In this document: one piece after another, positions 35,581 through 45,562 of the stretch
Layout of the letters: every line of letters starts with the position of its first letter
How positions within the stretch are numbered: position 1 is the stretch's first letter
Source: Symsagittifera roscoffensis
Taxonomy: Eukaryota; Xenacoelomorpha; Acoela; Convolutidae
Assembly (NCBI RefSeq): GCF_963678635.1
Contig: NC_087064.1
Span: 41,817,165-41,881,164 of the forward strand
Direction: 5' to 3'
DNA length: 64,000 nucleotides
Position numbers and translations under genes: made by a program
Notes under the pieces: model-generated
The model's input: only the letters and a program-made list of their open reading frames with translations
The model's database searches: none
Told to the model about the DNA's origin: nothing

Positions 35581-35768
35581 TTTAAGATAGAATAAAACTT
35601 CTTGGGGTCCGAGTAGAGGAAAACGCATGGCGCTCGACTCTCAGCCGAAAAGCGGCGTTTCGAAACCTGTCCGGAAATTGTACTGAAAGGAGGCCTCAGT
35701 TGCTGGTATGGTGTTATCCCCCCATAGATCGATTTTGTATTTTTTTGATAGTAGTCTAGCTTCTCGGA
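35581..35768 (+). repeat. tRNA-like (SINE-head-like) block, copy A
   Basis: The sequence GCATGGCGCTCGACTCTCAG, then CCGAAAAGCGGCGTTTCGAAACC, resembles the anticodon arm and T arm of a tRNA, with a B-box-like GTTTCGAAACC. A run of seven T (near 35741-35747) could terminate RNA polymerase III. The distance between A-like and B-like boxes is too short for a real tRNA and the acceptor arm does not pair, so a tRNA-derived SINE head or relic fits better. All 188 bases are identical in copy B. Confidence 0.45.
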
Positions 35769-35956
35769 TTATTGCTATTAATTTAACAATTGAGTAAAAA
35801 TGTCAATTACTAAAAAAAATGTAGTGTTTAAAATGAAGTTGAAAAGTGTACAAAATAGCCATATAATATAGTTAGTTAATGAGAAAGCTTGTGAGTTAGA
35901 AAACGTTTCAAAACATGATAATTTATGTAAGCAAAATCAAATCAAAAGCATCACCA

Positions 35957-36328
35957 TTAAAGTTTTTTATCATAAATCAAATGTGCAATATAAATACAAA
36001 AAGAACCGCACATGGTAGAGTTTGAATCTTGCATGGGATAATTTGTCATTAAATCACTGGCCTGATGAAATTTCTCGTTCAATCGTTTAAATAGATTGGT
36101 GTACTGCCAAAAAGGAAGACCGAGAGGATCAGCGAAGTATAAAACAATTCTTCTTTTGCAAATCACAATCCAATGTGTCCCCGGAGATTCTGATTTTGAC
36201 GTGTTCACAATCATAAAGATATTGCTTGAGATGTGAGGTGGAAAATTGTCCGCTGCAAATACTCCAAGAAACTTATTTTTCAGATGTTTACAGTTCTGAA
36301 TGAGATCAAGCAACTGGATTTCATCCAT
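35957..36328 (-). CDS. Polinton adenovirus-type cysteine protease, copy A
   Basis: 123 residues from ATG at 36328. The family cleaves capsid precursors during virion maturation. The catalytic order His-acidic-Gln-Cys is visible: His in GTHWIVI (about residue 52), Asp in FADPLG (about 67), Gln in YPMQDSNS (about 100) and Cys in STMCGSFC (about 107). The length is short for adenovirus proteases (about 200 residues) but normal for Polinton versions. The MCP stop lies 2 bp upstream of the ATG. The frame is intact and differs from copy B at only about four bases, while adjacent non-coding DNA differs by about 7%. Confidence 0.88.
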   Translation of the reverse strand: MDEIQLLDLIQNCKHLKNKFLGVFAADNFPPHISSNIFMIVNTSKSESPGTHWIVICKRRIVLYFADPLGLPFWQYTNLFKRLNEKFHQASDLMTNYPMQDSNSTMCGSFCIYIAHLIYDKKL

Positions 36329-36330
36329 TT

Positions 36331-37587
36331 TCAGACGGTTGAAATCGGAAGGACGTTCTTTGTAATTTTACGGTCAGATGTAATAAATACATTCGATAAG
36401 CGTATACCCCAGACGAACATTTCCAGGTTTGCTGTCAAAGCGATTGAGAATTGAAGATCGAGTGAAACTGAGCAGTTAGTAAGTTCTGGATGCAAGAAGT
36501 CATGAGCTGCCTGCTGTGTGCTAGTGAGATCGAAGCACATAATAAAGTGCTGTTGGTAGTTATCCAGAGTGATTCCCAGCCCGCAGTGCAACAAACCCAG
36601 CGCTGATAGTGTGTTGAAGAAGAAACGCTTAAGATCATGTGTACTAATTAGTATACTTGCTATTGGTAAACCGTTCCGTCTCTAGGTAACTTGCTCCAAT
36701 CCAAAATTTGATAATTATAATTTGTCTCATCGGTTCACGAGCAAAAATATCTTCCTGTTGCCAGCTGCGCTGACCAGCTGTCGCAAGAAATGTTTTTGTA
36801 ATTTCTTCTTGATATGGGTAGTTTGCAGGAGTTTTGAGCAAAGTTGATTCAATGGCAGAGAGCACATGGTCAGTCACAGTCAATTTTCTAACATATAGGT
36901 TCATTTCGAGTATTTGCAGCTTGTATTGCTTGGCAGCATCTTCAGATATAATGAGAAAGTCATCATGAGAACGTCTGTAGGAAAAACTGCGGGTAGCACC
37001 GCTCAACAAATGCTTGTCACATGTGAAAAAATCAACTCCAGCGGGTCCATAGAACCAAATTTCCCTCGATTCACGGTTCAGTTCTCGTTGAGATGTGAAA
37101 TCAGCTGCAGCTATTGCAGCGGGATTGTTTTCAAAACGATAACCCTGACACTTAAGCCATGAGTCCTTGGTTCCTTTGCTGTCAGAAAAGTCGGTTCCAA
37201 TAAAACTTTTATGCCCAAAATTACTATTGGCATTCGAGATTTTGAGTCCATTAGCAGAGAGGGTACAGTCAGAGAAAAAGGAATACAGGGAGTTGTTTAC
37301 GAGGAACGGTGAATCAGACACAGTAGGATCAGTGATGTCGTATCGCAGATCAGTTCCATTTGATTGCGTTACTTTGCATTGTATTTCCAAACAAATTTTT
37401 TGCAGGTCAACAAAATTATTATGGTCACCGGTGATTTCAAATTCGAGCATTGGTCCATTAGATGAACAAACAGGTCCAATTTTTGATCGAAAGCGTTTTC
37501 AAAAGTAATCAAAAGGGGTTGTGGTTGTTTTTCAAACAAATCCAGAGAGCTATGGGTAGCTTCATTGGGTAACAATTTAGCGATCAT
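36331..37587 (-). pseudogene. Polinton major capsid protein (F54H12.2-like), copy A, frameshifted
   Basis: The gene begins MIAKLLPNEATHS at 37587. The pattern LFEKQPQPLLITFENAF, MLEFEITGDHNNFVDLQK and PFLVNNSLYSFFSDCTLS is the N-terminal jelly roll of the MCP family annotated in nematodes as F54H12.2-like. FDLTSTQQ and a C-terminal LEMFVWGIRLSNVFI match its end. The family forms the hexameric capsid shell. One frameshift lies near 37490 (one base missing after AFDQK) and another near 36644, where the main frame stops at FTNSKYTN and the C-terminus continues in another frame. The second lesion is shared with copy B; the first is not. Confidence 0.85.
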
Positions 37588-37588
37588 T

Positions 37589-37790
37589 TTTTATGCTTGA
37601 GAAAAAATCTGCTCGACTTCTCACTGGTCTGGTTTTTCTTCGAATGGTTGTTTTTTTTTCGAGCCCCTACTGACCTTCTTCTTCTTTATCCCTTCATTGG
37701 TGTCTTTCGACGAAGTCTACCATCACCGAGTTGTTTTCTTGCAGTTTTTGTGACAGTGTTTTTCAATGCTTGTTTAGGGGACTTCTTTTG
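37589..37790 (-). pseudogene. Polinton pX-like protein, copy A, C-terminal fragment
   Basis: Only the basic C-terminal part survives (KSPKQAL, then RKQLGDGRLRRKTP). The N-terminal half and the end of the penton gene were removed by one deletion of about 300 bp between GGGGACTTCTTTT and GCGCAACTGTACC. Confidence 0.75.
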
Positions 37791-38583
37791 AGCGCAACTG
37801 TACCAATTTTGATTGTACAGATGAAGTGAATAATTTTTTGTAGTCTAAATCAGTGAAATTATTTCGATGATTAGGTTCAATGCTGCAGGCACTAACATTT
37901 TTGATGCGTATATTTGAATCAATGACGCGTAACAATGTGACCTTTGCATCTCCAACAGTTTGGTATTGAATAATGTCAATATAGACAAAAGTTAGACTCG
38001 TCCCACTTGATAAGTCATATGGGAAATGAGATTCGTACAGTTCGTTTCCCTCATAGGATGCATCGAAGGAGTGTATCATTTTACAACCAATGTGATAATC
38101 ACCGTTCTCATCATGACTTGCATTGTAGTCTAACAGACCGGGTATTTGGGGACTTGTAAATGAGATTCCTTCATTTTCGTTCATCCAAATGCTCATGCTA
38201 TTCGCGATTCCTTGAGGACTTGCTTCGAAATGAATTTTGTCTTTGAGTTTTGTTTTTATCTCATTAATCAATTGTTCTATAAAAATGTACTCTCCTGATT
38301 TGATAAAATCTTTATTGCCATAGTAAGGTCTGGAAATTGTATTCCGATTGCCAGCGTTGGGTTTACTGGCTACTACTTCGGATGCTCTGAAGTACGTAAA
38401 TTCCTCATCAGTAACATTGTTTAATTTTGTTGGAAAAATTATTTCTGAGAGAGCAACTCTCCAATCTCCGTCTAAAGCTATTTCTTCGTGGCAAAAATTT
38501 CTTAAACTGGCCAAAGTGTTGTCTGGGAATTAATCCATTGATGCTGTTGAAATCAAATGTACAGTAAACTCATCATTGACCAT
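37774..38583 (-). pseudogene. Polinton penton-like minor capsid protein, copy A, broken
   Basis: Homologous to 51735-52604. A TAA replaces Tyr in the conserved SMDYFPGN motif near 38530, so only a downstream start is possible, and the last residues are lost in the deletion shared with pX. The remaining frame (38514-37774) keeps the DGDWRVALSEI core. Confidence 0.8.
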
Positions 38584-38775
38584 TTTCGTTATAATCAGCT
38601 TTGTATCCAATTAATTTAAGTTCTTTTTCATAAAATTTTTCGTTGATTTTTTCCTTTTCCACATCAATGAGACTGTATGTTGGAGGGTTTACAGTAGGAA
38701 TGGCAACTATTTCAAAAACTTATTTATTCTGTAAAAATCTGCTTGTAACATTTTCTAAAAGGCAATTCCCAATTA
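38584..38775 (-). pseudogene. Integrase C-terminal remnant, copy A
   Basis: Contains VNPPTYSLIDVEK on the minus strand, the end of the integrase that overlaps the penton start in copies B and C. It is cut by the tandem-duplication junction. Confidence 0.6.
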
Positions 38776-38777
38776 AA

Positions 38778-39065
38778 AAGCATTTCCGATATTACTTATA
38801 CGGCAAAAAATTACAGTCAGTACAGATCCTTGGGCGCTTCTTAAAATACTTAAATCACATAGATCAAACATTTCAAATCAATCCAGAATAACAAGACGAT
38901 TAGATTAGTTACACCCGTTTGATTTCAATATAGAACTTAATTTTCGATGGTTGTTTTTCACGTAATCTATTAAAGAAAGCCCCTAATACATCTAAAAAGG
39001 ATTCATATTTTCAACTCTATGCAAACATGCGGAACAATTTTTTCCAGATTTTTCTGAACGTTCCA
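38778..39065 (+). mobile_element. Decayed gypsy RNase H fragment, duplicated
   Basis: Duplicate of 33954-34245. KHFRYYLYGKKLQSVQILG is readable at 38778-38840. It is cut at its left by the duplication junction. Confidence 0.7.
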
Positions 39066-39647
39066 AAATATTTGGCAACACACACGCGGTTGGTCAACTG
39101 AATTGCAGCAGATGAAAATTGTACGCAAAGTATATATCCAGTGGGTATAACTATAACTGCGCAACTCAGCTGCACAAAACTAGCCATAATTCAGATATGG
39201 TTGCAACGACAAAACCAAAAAAGATAATAATCATTAGAAGAAATTTCACTCATAAGATGGCGACACAGAAAACCAGAGATCTCAATAGAGAGGATAAAAC
39301 TGAACGTTATAAAGTATTCGGGAACATACACGCAGTTAGTCAACTGAACTCGAGCAGATGAAAATGTACGTATATTACATATCCAGTGGGGATGCTTCTA
39401 ACTGCTTAACTCAAATGCACAAAACTAGTCATAGTTCGAAAATGCTTGCTACGACAAAACCAAAAACGGCGAAATCAGTAGAAATATTTTCACTCAAAAT
39501 GGCAACACACAAACTCAAGTATCTCATTAGATAGGATAAAACTGAAAGTTCTGAACTATTTGGGAACACACACGCGGTTGTTCAGTCGAATTCGAGCAGT
39601 TGAAAGACGTACCCACAGTAGTAGTATAGATATACGACACTGGGATC
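39066..39647 (+). repeat. Tandem repeat of gypsy linker plus Gag-like start, copy B
   Basis: Duplicate of 34245-34825, with units at about 39067, 39314 and 39557. Confidence 0.8.
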
Positions 39648-39920
39648 GGGGGGGGGTTTATTCCTACAGGGATCATTGGGTATAGATTATACCTAATGAT
39701 CCCTATGTAAATGTTTATACCTAATGATCTAATGATCCCTTTGTAAAATATATATACCCAATGATCCCTATGTAAAATATTTACACAAAATGATCCATAT
39801 GTAAAATATTTTTACCTAATGATCCCTATGTATAATTTTTATAGCTAATGATCCCTATGTAAAATCATTGATCCCTAATGATCCCAATGTATAATTTTTA
39901 TACTTAATGATCCCTCTGTG
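39648..39920. repeat. G-run, hairpin and ATGATCCCTA array at the left edge of Polinton B
   Basis: Duplicate of 34826-35100. The G-run is 9 here against 16 in copy A. The inverted repeat is at 39668-39704. The array has the same unit with different indels. Confidence 0.8.
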
Positions 39921-40399
39921 AAAGTTCTGTTGATCAAAACAAAATCGTTCCAGCGATATATTATTTCTTTCAGCCACCTATAGTTCGCCAAGCTATGTTT
40001 TATTCCAATTGAACTAAAATTTATCAATGCGTTTTGCTGTTGAAGGTTTTTGCGAATTGATTATTTCAATGTTTCTACAAACTCTATGGTCTTGGTGAAA
40101 TTAGATAAGAAGTGAAATGATTGAATTTTACACACAATCTTCTAAAGTAAGTGTCGTTTAAAGCAAATGAAAATGCATGTGAGTTAGAAAACGTTTCAAA
40201 AGAGAATCATTATTGTAAAGGAATTCAGAAGCTTAATTTCATGACAAGTTGATTGAAATGTTTACGAAAACAGTCATGTAGAACTAAATAATAGTTTAAT
40301 GAAAAAACATATTGGTTAGGAAATATTCGAGTATTGTGTATGTTGGATCAGTTTTTGAGTAGAAATATTGTCAACTTGTACCTAATTTTTACTATCAAA

Positions 40400-40587
40400 T
40401 TTAAGATAGAATAAAACTTCTTGGGGTCCGAGTAGAGGAAAACGCATGGCGCTCGACTCTCAGCCGAAAAGCGGCGTTTCGAAACCTGTCCGGAAATTGT
40501 ACTGAAAGGAGGCCTCAGTTGCTGGTATGGTGTTATCCCCCCATAGATCGATTTTGTATTTTTTTGATAGTAGTCTAGCTTCTCGGA
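40400..40587 (+). repeat. tRNA-like (SINE-head-like) block, copy B
   Basis: Base-for-base identical to 35581-35768, while sequences immediately on both sides differ between the copies by about 7%. Confidence 0.45.
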
Positions 40588-40775
40588 ATATTGCTATTAA
40601 TTTCACAATTGAGTAAAAATGTCAATTACTAAAAAAAATCTAGTGTTTAAAATGAAATTGAAAAGTGTACAAAACAGCCATATAATATAGTAAGTTGATG
40701 AGAAACCATATGAGTTAGAAAACGTTTCAAAACATGATAAATTATGTAAGCAAAATCAAATCAAAAGCATCACCA

Positions 40776-41147
40776 TTAAAGTTTTTTATCATAAATCGAA
40801 TGTGCAATATAAATACAAAAAGAACCGCACATGGTAGAGTTTGAATCTTGCATGGGATAATTTGTCATTAAATCACTGGCCTGATGAAATTTCTCGTTCA
40901 ATCGTTTAAATAGATTGGTGTACTGCCAAAAAGGAAGACCGAGAGGATCAGCGAAGTATAAAACAATTCTTCTTTTGCAAATCACAATCCAATGTGTCCC
41001 CGGAGATTCTGATTTTGACGTGTTCACAATCATAAAGATATTGCTTGGGATGTGAGGTGGAAAATTGTCCGCTGCAAATACTCCAAGAAACTTATTTTTC
41101 AGATGTTTACAGTTCTGAATGAGATCATGCAACTGTATTTCATCCAT
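40776..41147 (-). CDS. Polinton adenovirus-type cysteine protease, copy B
   Basis: Same length and catalytic residues as copy A (GTHW, FADPLG, YPMQ, MCGSFC). It differs by about three residues (Leu to His near residue 7, Ser to Pro near 34, Leu to Ser near 116). The frame is intact from ATG to stop. The MCP stop is 2 bp upstream. Confidence 0.88.
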   Translation of the reverse strand: MDEIQLHDLIQNCKHLKNKFLGVFAADNFPPHIPSNIFMIVNTSKSESPGTHWIVICKRRIVLYFADPLGLPFWQYTNLFKRLNEKFHQASDLMTNYPMQDSNSTMCGSFCIYIAHSIYDKKL

Positions 41148-41149
41148 TT

Positions 41150-42408
41150 TCAGAGGGTCGAAATCGGAAGGACGTTCTTTGTAATTTTACGGTCAGATGT
41201 AATAAATACATTCGATAAGCGTATACCCCAAACAAACATTTCCAGGTTTGCTGTCAAAGCGATTGAGAATTAAAGATCGAGTGAAACTGAGCAGTTAGTA
41301 AGTTCTGGATGCAAGAAGTCATGAGCTGCCTGCTGTGTGCTAGTGAGATCGAAGCACATAATAAAGCGCTGTTGGTAGTTATCCAGAGTGATTCCCAGCC
41401 CGCAGTGCAACAAACCCAGCGCTGATAGTGTGTTGAAGAAGAAACGCTTAAGATCATGTGTACTAATTAGTATACTTGCTATTGGTAAACCGTTCCGTCT
41501 CTAGGTAACTTGCTCCAATCCAAACTTTGATAATTATAATTTGTCTCATCGGTTCACGAGCAAAAATATCTTCCTGTTGCCAGCTGCGCTGACCAGCTGT
41601 TGCAAGAATTGTTTTTGTAATTTCTTCTTGATATGGGTAGTTTGCAGGAGTTTTGAGCAAAGTTGATTCAATGGCAGAGAGCACATGGTCAGTCACAGTC
41701 AATTTTCTAACATATAGGTTCATTTCGAGTATTTGCAGCTTGTAATGCTTGCAGCATCTTCAGATATAATGAGAAAGTCATCATGAGAACGTCTGTAGGA
41801 AAAACTGCGGGTAGCACCGCTCAACAAATGCTTGTCACATGTGAAAAAATCAACTCCAGCGGGTCCATAGAACCAAATTTCCCTCGATTCACGGTTCAGT
41901 TCTCGTTGAGATCTGAAATCAGCTGCAGCTATTGCAGCGGGATTGTTTTCAAAACGATAACCCTGACACTTAAGCCATGAGTCCTTGGTTCCTTTGCTGC
42001 TAAAAAATTCGGTTCCAATAAAGCTTTTATGCCCAAAACTACTATTGGCGTTTGAGATTTTGAGTCCATTAGCAAAGAGGGTACAGTCAGAGAAAAAGGA
42101 ATACAGGGAGTTGTTTACGAGGAACGGTGAATCAGACACAGTAGGATCAAGGATGTCGTATCGCAGATCAGCTCCATTTGATTGCGTTACTTTTCATTGC
42201 ATTTCCAAAAAAAAACTTTTTGCAGGTCAACAAAATTATTACGGTCACCGGTGATTTCAAATTCGAGCATTGGTCCATTAGGTGAACAGACAGGTCCAAT
42301 TTTTTGATCGAAAGCGTTTTCAAAAGTAATCAAAAGGGGTTGTGGTTGTTTTTCAAACAAAACCAGATAGCTATGGGTAGCTTCATTGGGTAACAACTTA
42401 GCGATCAT
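41150..42408 (-). pseudogene. Polinton major capsid protein, copy B, frameshifted
   Basis: The N-terminus is intact through FEITGDRNNFVDLQK, including the place where copy A has lost a base. The frame breaks at a run of A near 42208-42216 (intact in copy A) and again near 41745. The C-terminal frameshift at about 41463 is shared with copy A. The complementary lesions show that the ancestor at the time of duplication was less damaged than either copy. Confidence 0.85.
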
Positions 42409-42411
42409 TTT

Positions 42412-42819
42412 TTATGTTTGAGAAAAATCTGCTCGACTTCTCACTGGTCTGGTTTTTCTTCGAATGGTTGTTTTTCTTTTTCGAGCCCCTACTGACATTC
42501 TTTTTTTTAATCCATTCATTGGTGTCTTTCGACGAAGTCTACCATCACCGAGTTGTTTTCTTGCAATTTTTGTGACAGTGTTTTTTTTCAATGCTTGTTT
42601 AGGGGACTTCTTTTTCACAGCGACATCAATCAGTTCTGGCGCTGCACTCATCAAAAATTCTCTGCCCAGTTTTTTTGCAGCCGGTAGAATAACCCGTCGT
42701 GCAAACGGTATAGCAACACGACCAATACCAGCAGCCAAAGCGCCAAATCCACTGCCGCGTTGTCAGTAATGTCCAGAGAGATGAGGAAGTGAAGCTCGCT
42801 TTGCATAATATTGTTCCAT
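42412..42819 (-). CDS. Polinton pX-like core or vertex protein, copy B, with in-frame TGA
   Basis: From ATG at 42819, 7 bp after the penton stop, the frame reads MEQYYAKRASLPHLSGHY. Codon 19 is TGA (42765-42763), and the same frame continues with QRGSGFG, then a hydrophobic/basic stretch (VAIPFARRVILPAAKKLG) and a strongly basic tail ending at 42412. The QRGxGxG box after a Tyr is typical of the Polinton protein related to adenovirus pX, which is thought to bind DNA or membrane and be cut by the protease. The TGA is also present in copy C. The gene is therefore either broken or depends on readthrough or a downstream start. Confidence 0.75.
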
Positions 42820-42825
42820 TGGTTT

Positions 42826-43692
42826 TCAATCAAAGCGCTTGATTTTTAGAGTCAACACAACTTTACCAGTTCCTGCAAAGGGCACTAGTCTTCCAGTTTC
42901 TGTGCGCAACTGTACCAATTTTGATTTTACAGATGAAGTGAATAATTTTTTGTAGTCTAAATTAGTGAAGTTTTTTCGATGATTAGGTTCAATGCTGCAG
43001 GCACTATCATTTTTGATGCGTCTATTTGACTCAATGATGCGTAACAATGTGGCCTTTGCATATCCAACAGTTTGGTATTGAAAAATGTCAAAATAGACAA
43101 AAATTAGACTCGTCCCACTTGATAAGTCATATGGGAAATGAGGTTCGTACAGTTCGTTTCCCTCAGAAGATGCATCGAAGGATGGTATCATTTTATAACC
43201 AATGTGATATTCACCGTTCTCATCAAGATTTGCATTGTAGTCTAACAGACCGGGTATTTGGGGACTTGGGAATGAGATTCCTTCATTTTCGTTCATCCAA
43301 ATGCTCATGCTATTCGTGATTTCTTGAGGACTTGCATCGAAATGAATTTTGTCTTTGAGTTTTGTTTTTATCTCATTAATCAATCGTTCTATAAAAGTGT
43401 ACTCTCCTGATTTGATAAATTTATTTTCGCCATAGTAAGGTCTGGAAATTGTATTCCGATTGCCAGCGTTCGATTTACTGGCTACTTCTTTGGATGATCT
43501 GTACGTAAATTCTTCATCCGTAACATTGTTTAATTTTGTTGGAAAAACTATTTCTGAGAGAGCAACTCTCCAATCTCCGTCTAAAGCTATTTCTTCTTTA
43601 CAAAAATTTCTTAAACTGGCCAAAATGTTGCCTGGGAAATAATCCATTGATGCTGTTGAAATCAAATGTACAGTAAACTCATCACTGCCCAT
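42826..43692 (-). CDS. Polinton penton-like minor capsid protein, copy B
   Basis: About 288 residues from ATG at 43692 (MGSDEFTVHLIST). The pattern SMDYFPGN, LASLRNF, EEIALDGDWRVALSEIVFPT near the N-terminus is characteristic of Polinton minor capsid (penton) proteins, which fill the five-fold vertices. The frame is open throughout. An upstream in-frame extension overlaps the integrase end and is not used as a start because it begins with TTG. Confidence 0.8.
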   Translation of the reverse strand: MGSDEFTVHLISTASMDYFPGNILASLRNFCKEEIALDGDWRVALSEIVFPTKLNNVTDEEFTYRSSKEVASKSNAGNRNTISRPYYGENKFIKSGEYTFIERLINEIKTKLKDKIHFDASPQEITNSMSIWMNENEGISFPSPQIPGLLDYNANLDENGEYHIGYKMIPSFDASSEGNELYEPHFPYDLSSGTSLIFVYFDIFQYQTVGYAKATLLRIIESNRRIKNDSACSIEPNHRKNFTNLDYKKLFTSSVKSKLVQLRTETGRLVPFAGTGKVVLTLKIKRFD

Positions 43693-44600
43693 TTTCGTTA
43701 TAATCAGCTTTGTTTCCAATTAATTTAAGTTCTTTTTCAAAAAATTTTCCGCTGATTTCTTCCTTTTCCACATCAATGAGACTGTATGTTGGAGGATTTA
43801 CAGTAGGAATGGCAAATATTTCAAAGTCTTATTCTGTAAAAATCTTCTTTTAACATTTTCTAAAAGGCAAGTCAGTTTTTGCTATTCGCACATAGCCACC
43901 AACATAAAATTTTGGTTTCTGTACCAACTTCGATGAACTGTTTGCAATTAATGAAACTAAAGCAGGAACACATTTTCTTGTGACCTTGTTTGGAGCCAAT
44001 TTTGTTACACTTTTAAGGCGTGAGTTAATCGTTTGAACAAAACTTTGTAATTTTTCAAAATAACCGTAAGTCCATTCAAACTCCAAGTACTTGTAGATAA
44101 TACTTTTCAGCAATCGAATGTTTCTTTCGGCAAACGCTGTTTTTTTTCACTGTGAGTATTGTATTTGATGATTTCTCGTTTAGTGCATAGCTTTTCGAAC
44201 TCTCCTTTAAGCTCGGTGCCTTTGTCAATCCAAATTTTTTTTGGTTGTTTTGTTTTGATCATTTTTTTGAAAGCTTCGGGTGTTTCTTAAGCGTATTTGG
44301 TCTTCAGGGGTTCCACTCGTAAGTAGCGAGAGAGACACTCGACAGCAACTAACAAACATCGTACCCCTCGGTTATACTTAGCCAATTTATCAACATAAGC
44401 CAAGTCAAGAGACCAAATTTTTTTGATATCGATAACAATCACTTTTAGCCGAGGATATGTTTTACGAAACAATCCATACTTTGCATGTGATGATTGAGAT
44501 CTCAGAAAATTTTTAACTTTTTTGGTGAGAGTTGACTAGCATTTGTTAAATTTTTAACGCTACCAAATGCAGCTGGATCTTTCGTGTAGATTATTTTGAG
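43640..44600 (-). pseudogene. Polinton retroviral-type integrase, copy B, broken
   Basis: Related to 52560-53510 and collinear with it. Lesions: frameshift before LRSQSSHAKYG (about 44510), TAA after EPLKTKYA (44287), loss of one T in a homopolymer near 44140 that shifts the frame before AFAERN (copy B only), and two TAA codons near 43850-43820 before VNPPTYSLIDVEK. Confidence 0.82.
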
Positions 44601-44611
44601 TTATTTTTTCT

Positions 44612-44953
44612 TCACTGATAGTAGGATTTCCATTCTTTTGTCGACGTCGTCGCAAACGATTCATTACTGCTTTCACAGTTTTTATCATCGTCGTCATTGT
44701 CATCGTTGTTGGGGAAAAATTCTTTTTTCTGGGTTTTTCTCTTGTCGGATTGCTTGATTCTGGGTTTGAGAGTTGTCAATTGAGTCTTGGAAGAGGAGGG
44801 TTTTGATATCTTCGATTCCTCAGTTGTCGGGTTGTCGGAGACAAAGGAGGAAGAAGTTGAGGGCTTAGCTGCTTCGCTCTTAAGCGAGCGAAGAATCTGT
44901 TTGGCATAAGTGTTAGACACTGAACTAGGATCAAGATTCAATTCTTTCAACAT
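44612..44953 (-). CDS. Polinton acidic Ser-rich protein, copy B, unknown function
   Basis: 113 residues starting MLKELNLDPSSVSNTYAKQI at a real ATG. Ser/Pro/Lys-rich middle, an Asp run (DDNDDDDKN) and a C-terminus TKEWKSYYQ. Low complexity suggests disorder. It lies immediately upstream of the integrase. It is conserved in copy C with few changes, which may only reflect recent duplication. No family recognised. Confidence 0.55.
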   Translation of the reverse strand: MLKELNLDPSSVSNTYAKQILRSLKSEAAKPSTSSSFVSDNPTTEESKISKPSSSKTQLTTLKPRIKQSDKRKTQKKEFFPNNDDNDDDDKNCESSNESFATTSTKEWKSYYQ

Positions 44954-45045
44954 TTGTGGATAAAAACACCCTCAAGTTTTTTTGTGTTTTGCTGTGTATC
45001 GTACAAAAAAGATTCAACGTTTTAACAAGTGTTGGTTTTCCTTGA

Positions 45046-45153
45046 CTATCCGTCAACCTCTAAAGTCAAGGATTCAACTTTGAACAACTGCTTTAGCACT
45101 ATGTTTGCCCTTTCCAATATATTAGCTTCCAATAGCTCTTGAATGGATTCCAT
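45046..45153 (-). CDS. Short Polinton ORF, copy B
   Basis: 35 codons starting MESIQELLEANILERANIVL. A one-base shift at its end would extend it with SQGKPTLVKTLNL, so it may be the front of a frameshifted gene of about 70 residues. Too small to identify. Confidence 0.35.
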   Translation of the reverse strand: MESIQELLEANILERANIVLKQLFKVESLTLEVDG

Positions 45154-45184
45154 AACCTTTCAAAACATTTCAGCGGTTTTTCCA

Positions 45185-45540
45185 TTACTTTTTCATCGTT
45201 TGTTTTGCTATTATCTTTGAACTTGTCTGCTGCAGAGAATTGTATGATTCAACATTTTTTTCTGCTTCATCATCACCATCACCACTGAAATTAGTGAGTG
45301 CAGATAAATTACTTTTTCGAAGATTTGGTACTACATTACTAGGGGTTAAAGGAATAGGAGATGTTGAGTTTAATGGTGGTGGATAAACACGGCTAATATT
45401 TCGTTCTCGAAATTGCTGTATGTAATTGAGTTGAGATGATTTGTCGTTAATTAATGAATTATGAAAGATTTGAGATTTTGCAGCAGTTTTTTCATCTGGA
45501 GCATATGTTTTTCGAGGAATGAGGACGAATTCTTCAGCAT
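45185..45540 (-). pseudogene. Polinton small protein with FVLIPRKTY motif, copy B
   Basis: The frame reads FVLIPRKTYAPDEKTAAKSQ and continues through a Pro-rich segment (VYPPPLNSTSPIPLTP) to TAA at 45185. An ATG at 45540 (MLK) lies in a neighbouring frame a few bases upstream, so one indel near the start is likely. Small Polinton proteins with a VLxPxxxY start are common next to the ATPase. Function unknown. Confidence 0.5.
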
Positions 45541-45562
45541 AGATGCCTAAGGTTCTAGTTTT

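Larger units (their letters stand above)
34826..38775 (-). mobile_element. Polinton/Maverick copy A (partial)
   Basis: Carries an intact protease frame and broken MCP, pX, penton and integrase end, all on the minus strand. Everything upstream of the integrase end is absent because the tandem-duplication junction cuts it at about 38775. Confidence 0.88.
33954..38777. repeat. 4.8-kb tandem duplication, copy A
   Basis: Begins in gypsy RNase H (TTCCGATATTACTTATACGG) and ends in the integrase tail of Polinton copy A. The same start motif recurs at 38785, directly after ...AATTAAAAAGCA, marking the junction. Non-coding parts differ from copy B by roughly 7% by eye. Confidence 0.9.
38778..43870. 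repeat. 4.8-kb tandem duplication, copy B
   Basis: Partner of 33954-38777. It is longer because copy A has a deletion of about 300 bp (equivalent of 42612-42903), and it continues without a break into the rest of Polinton B. Confidence 0.9.

Noticed and set aside
35595-35680. A functional tRNA gene in the tRNA-like block
   Set aside because: The acceptor stem does not pair, the anticodon loop is two bases too short and the A-box to B-box distance is too small.
36914-37508. Plus-strand frames opposite the capsid genes (also at 41783-42254, 42464-42769, 43047-43319, 50894-51193, 51956-52228)
   Set aside because: They are antisense shadows of the MCP, pX and penton genes and show no independent features.
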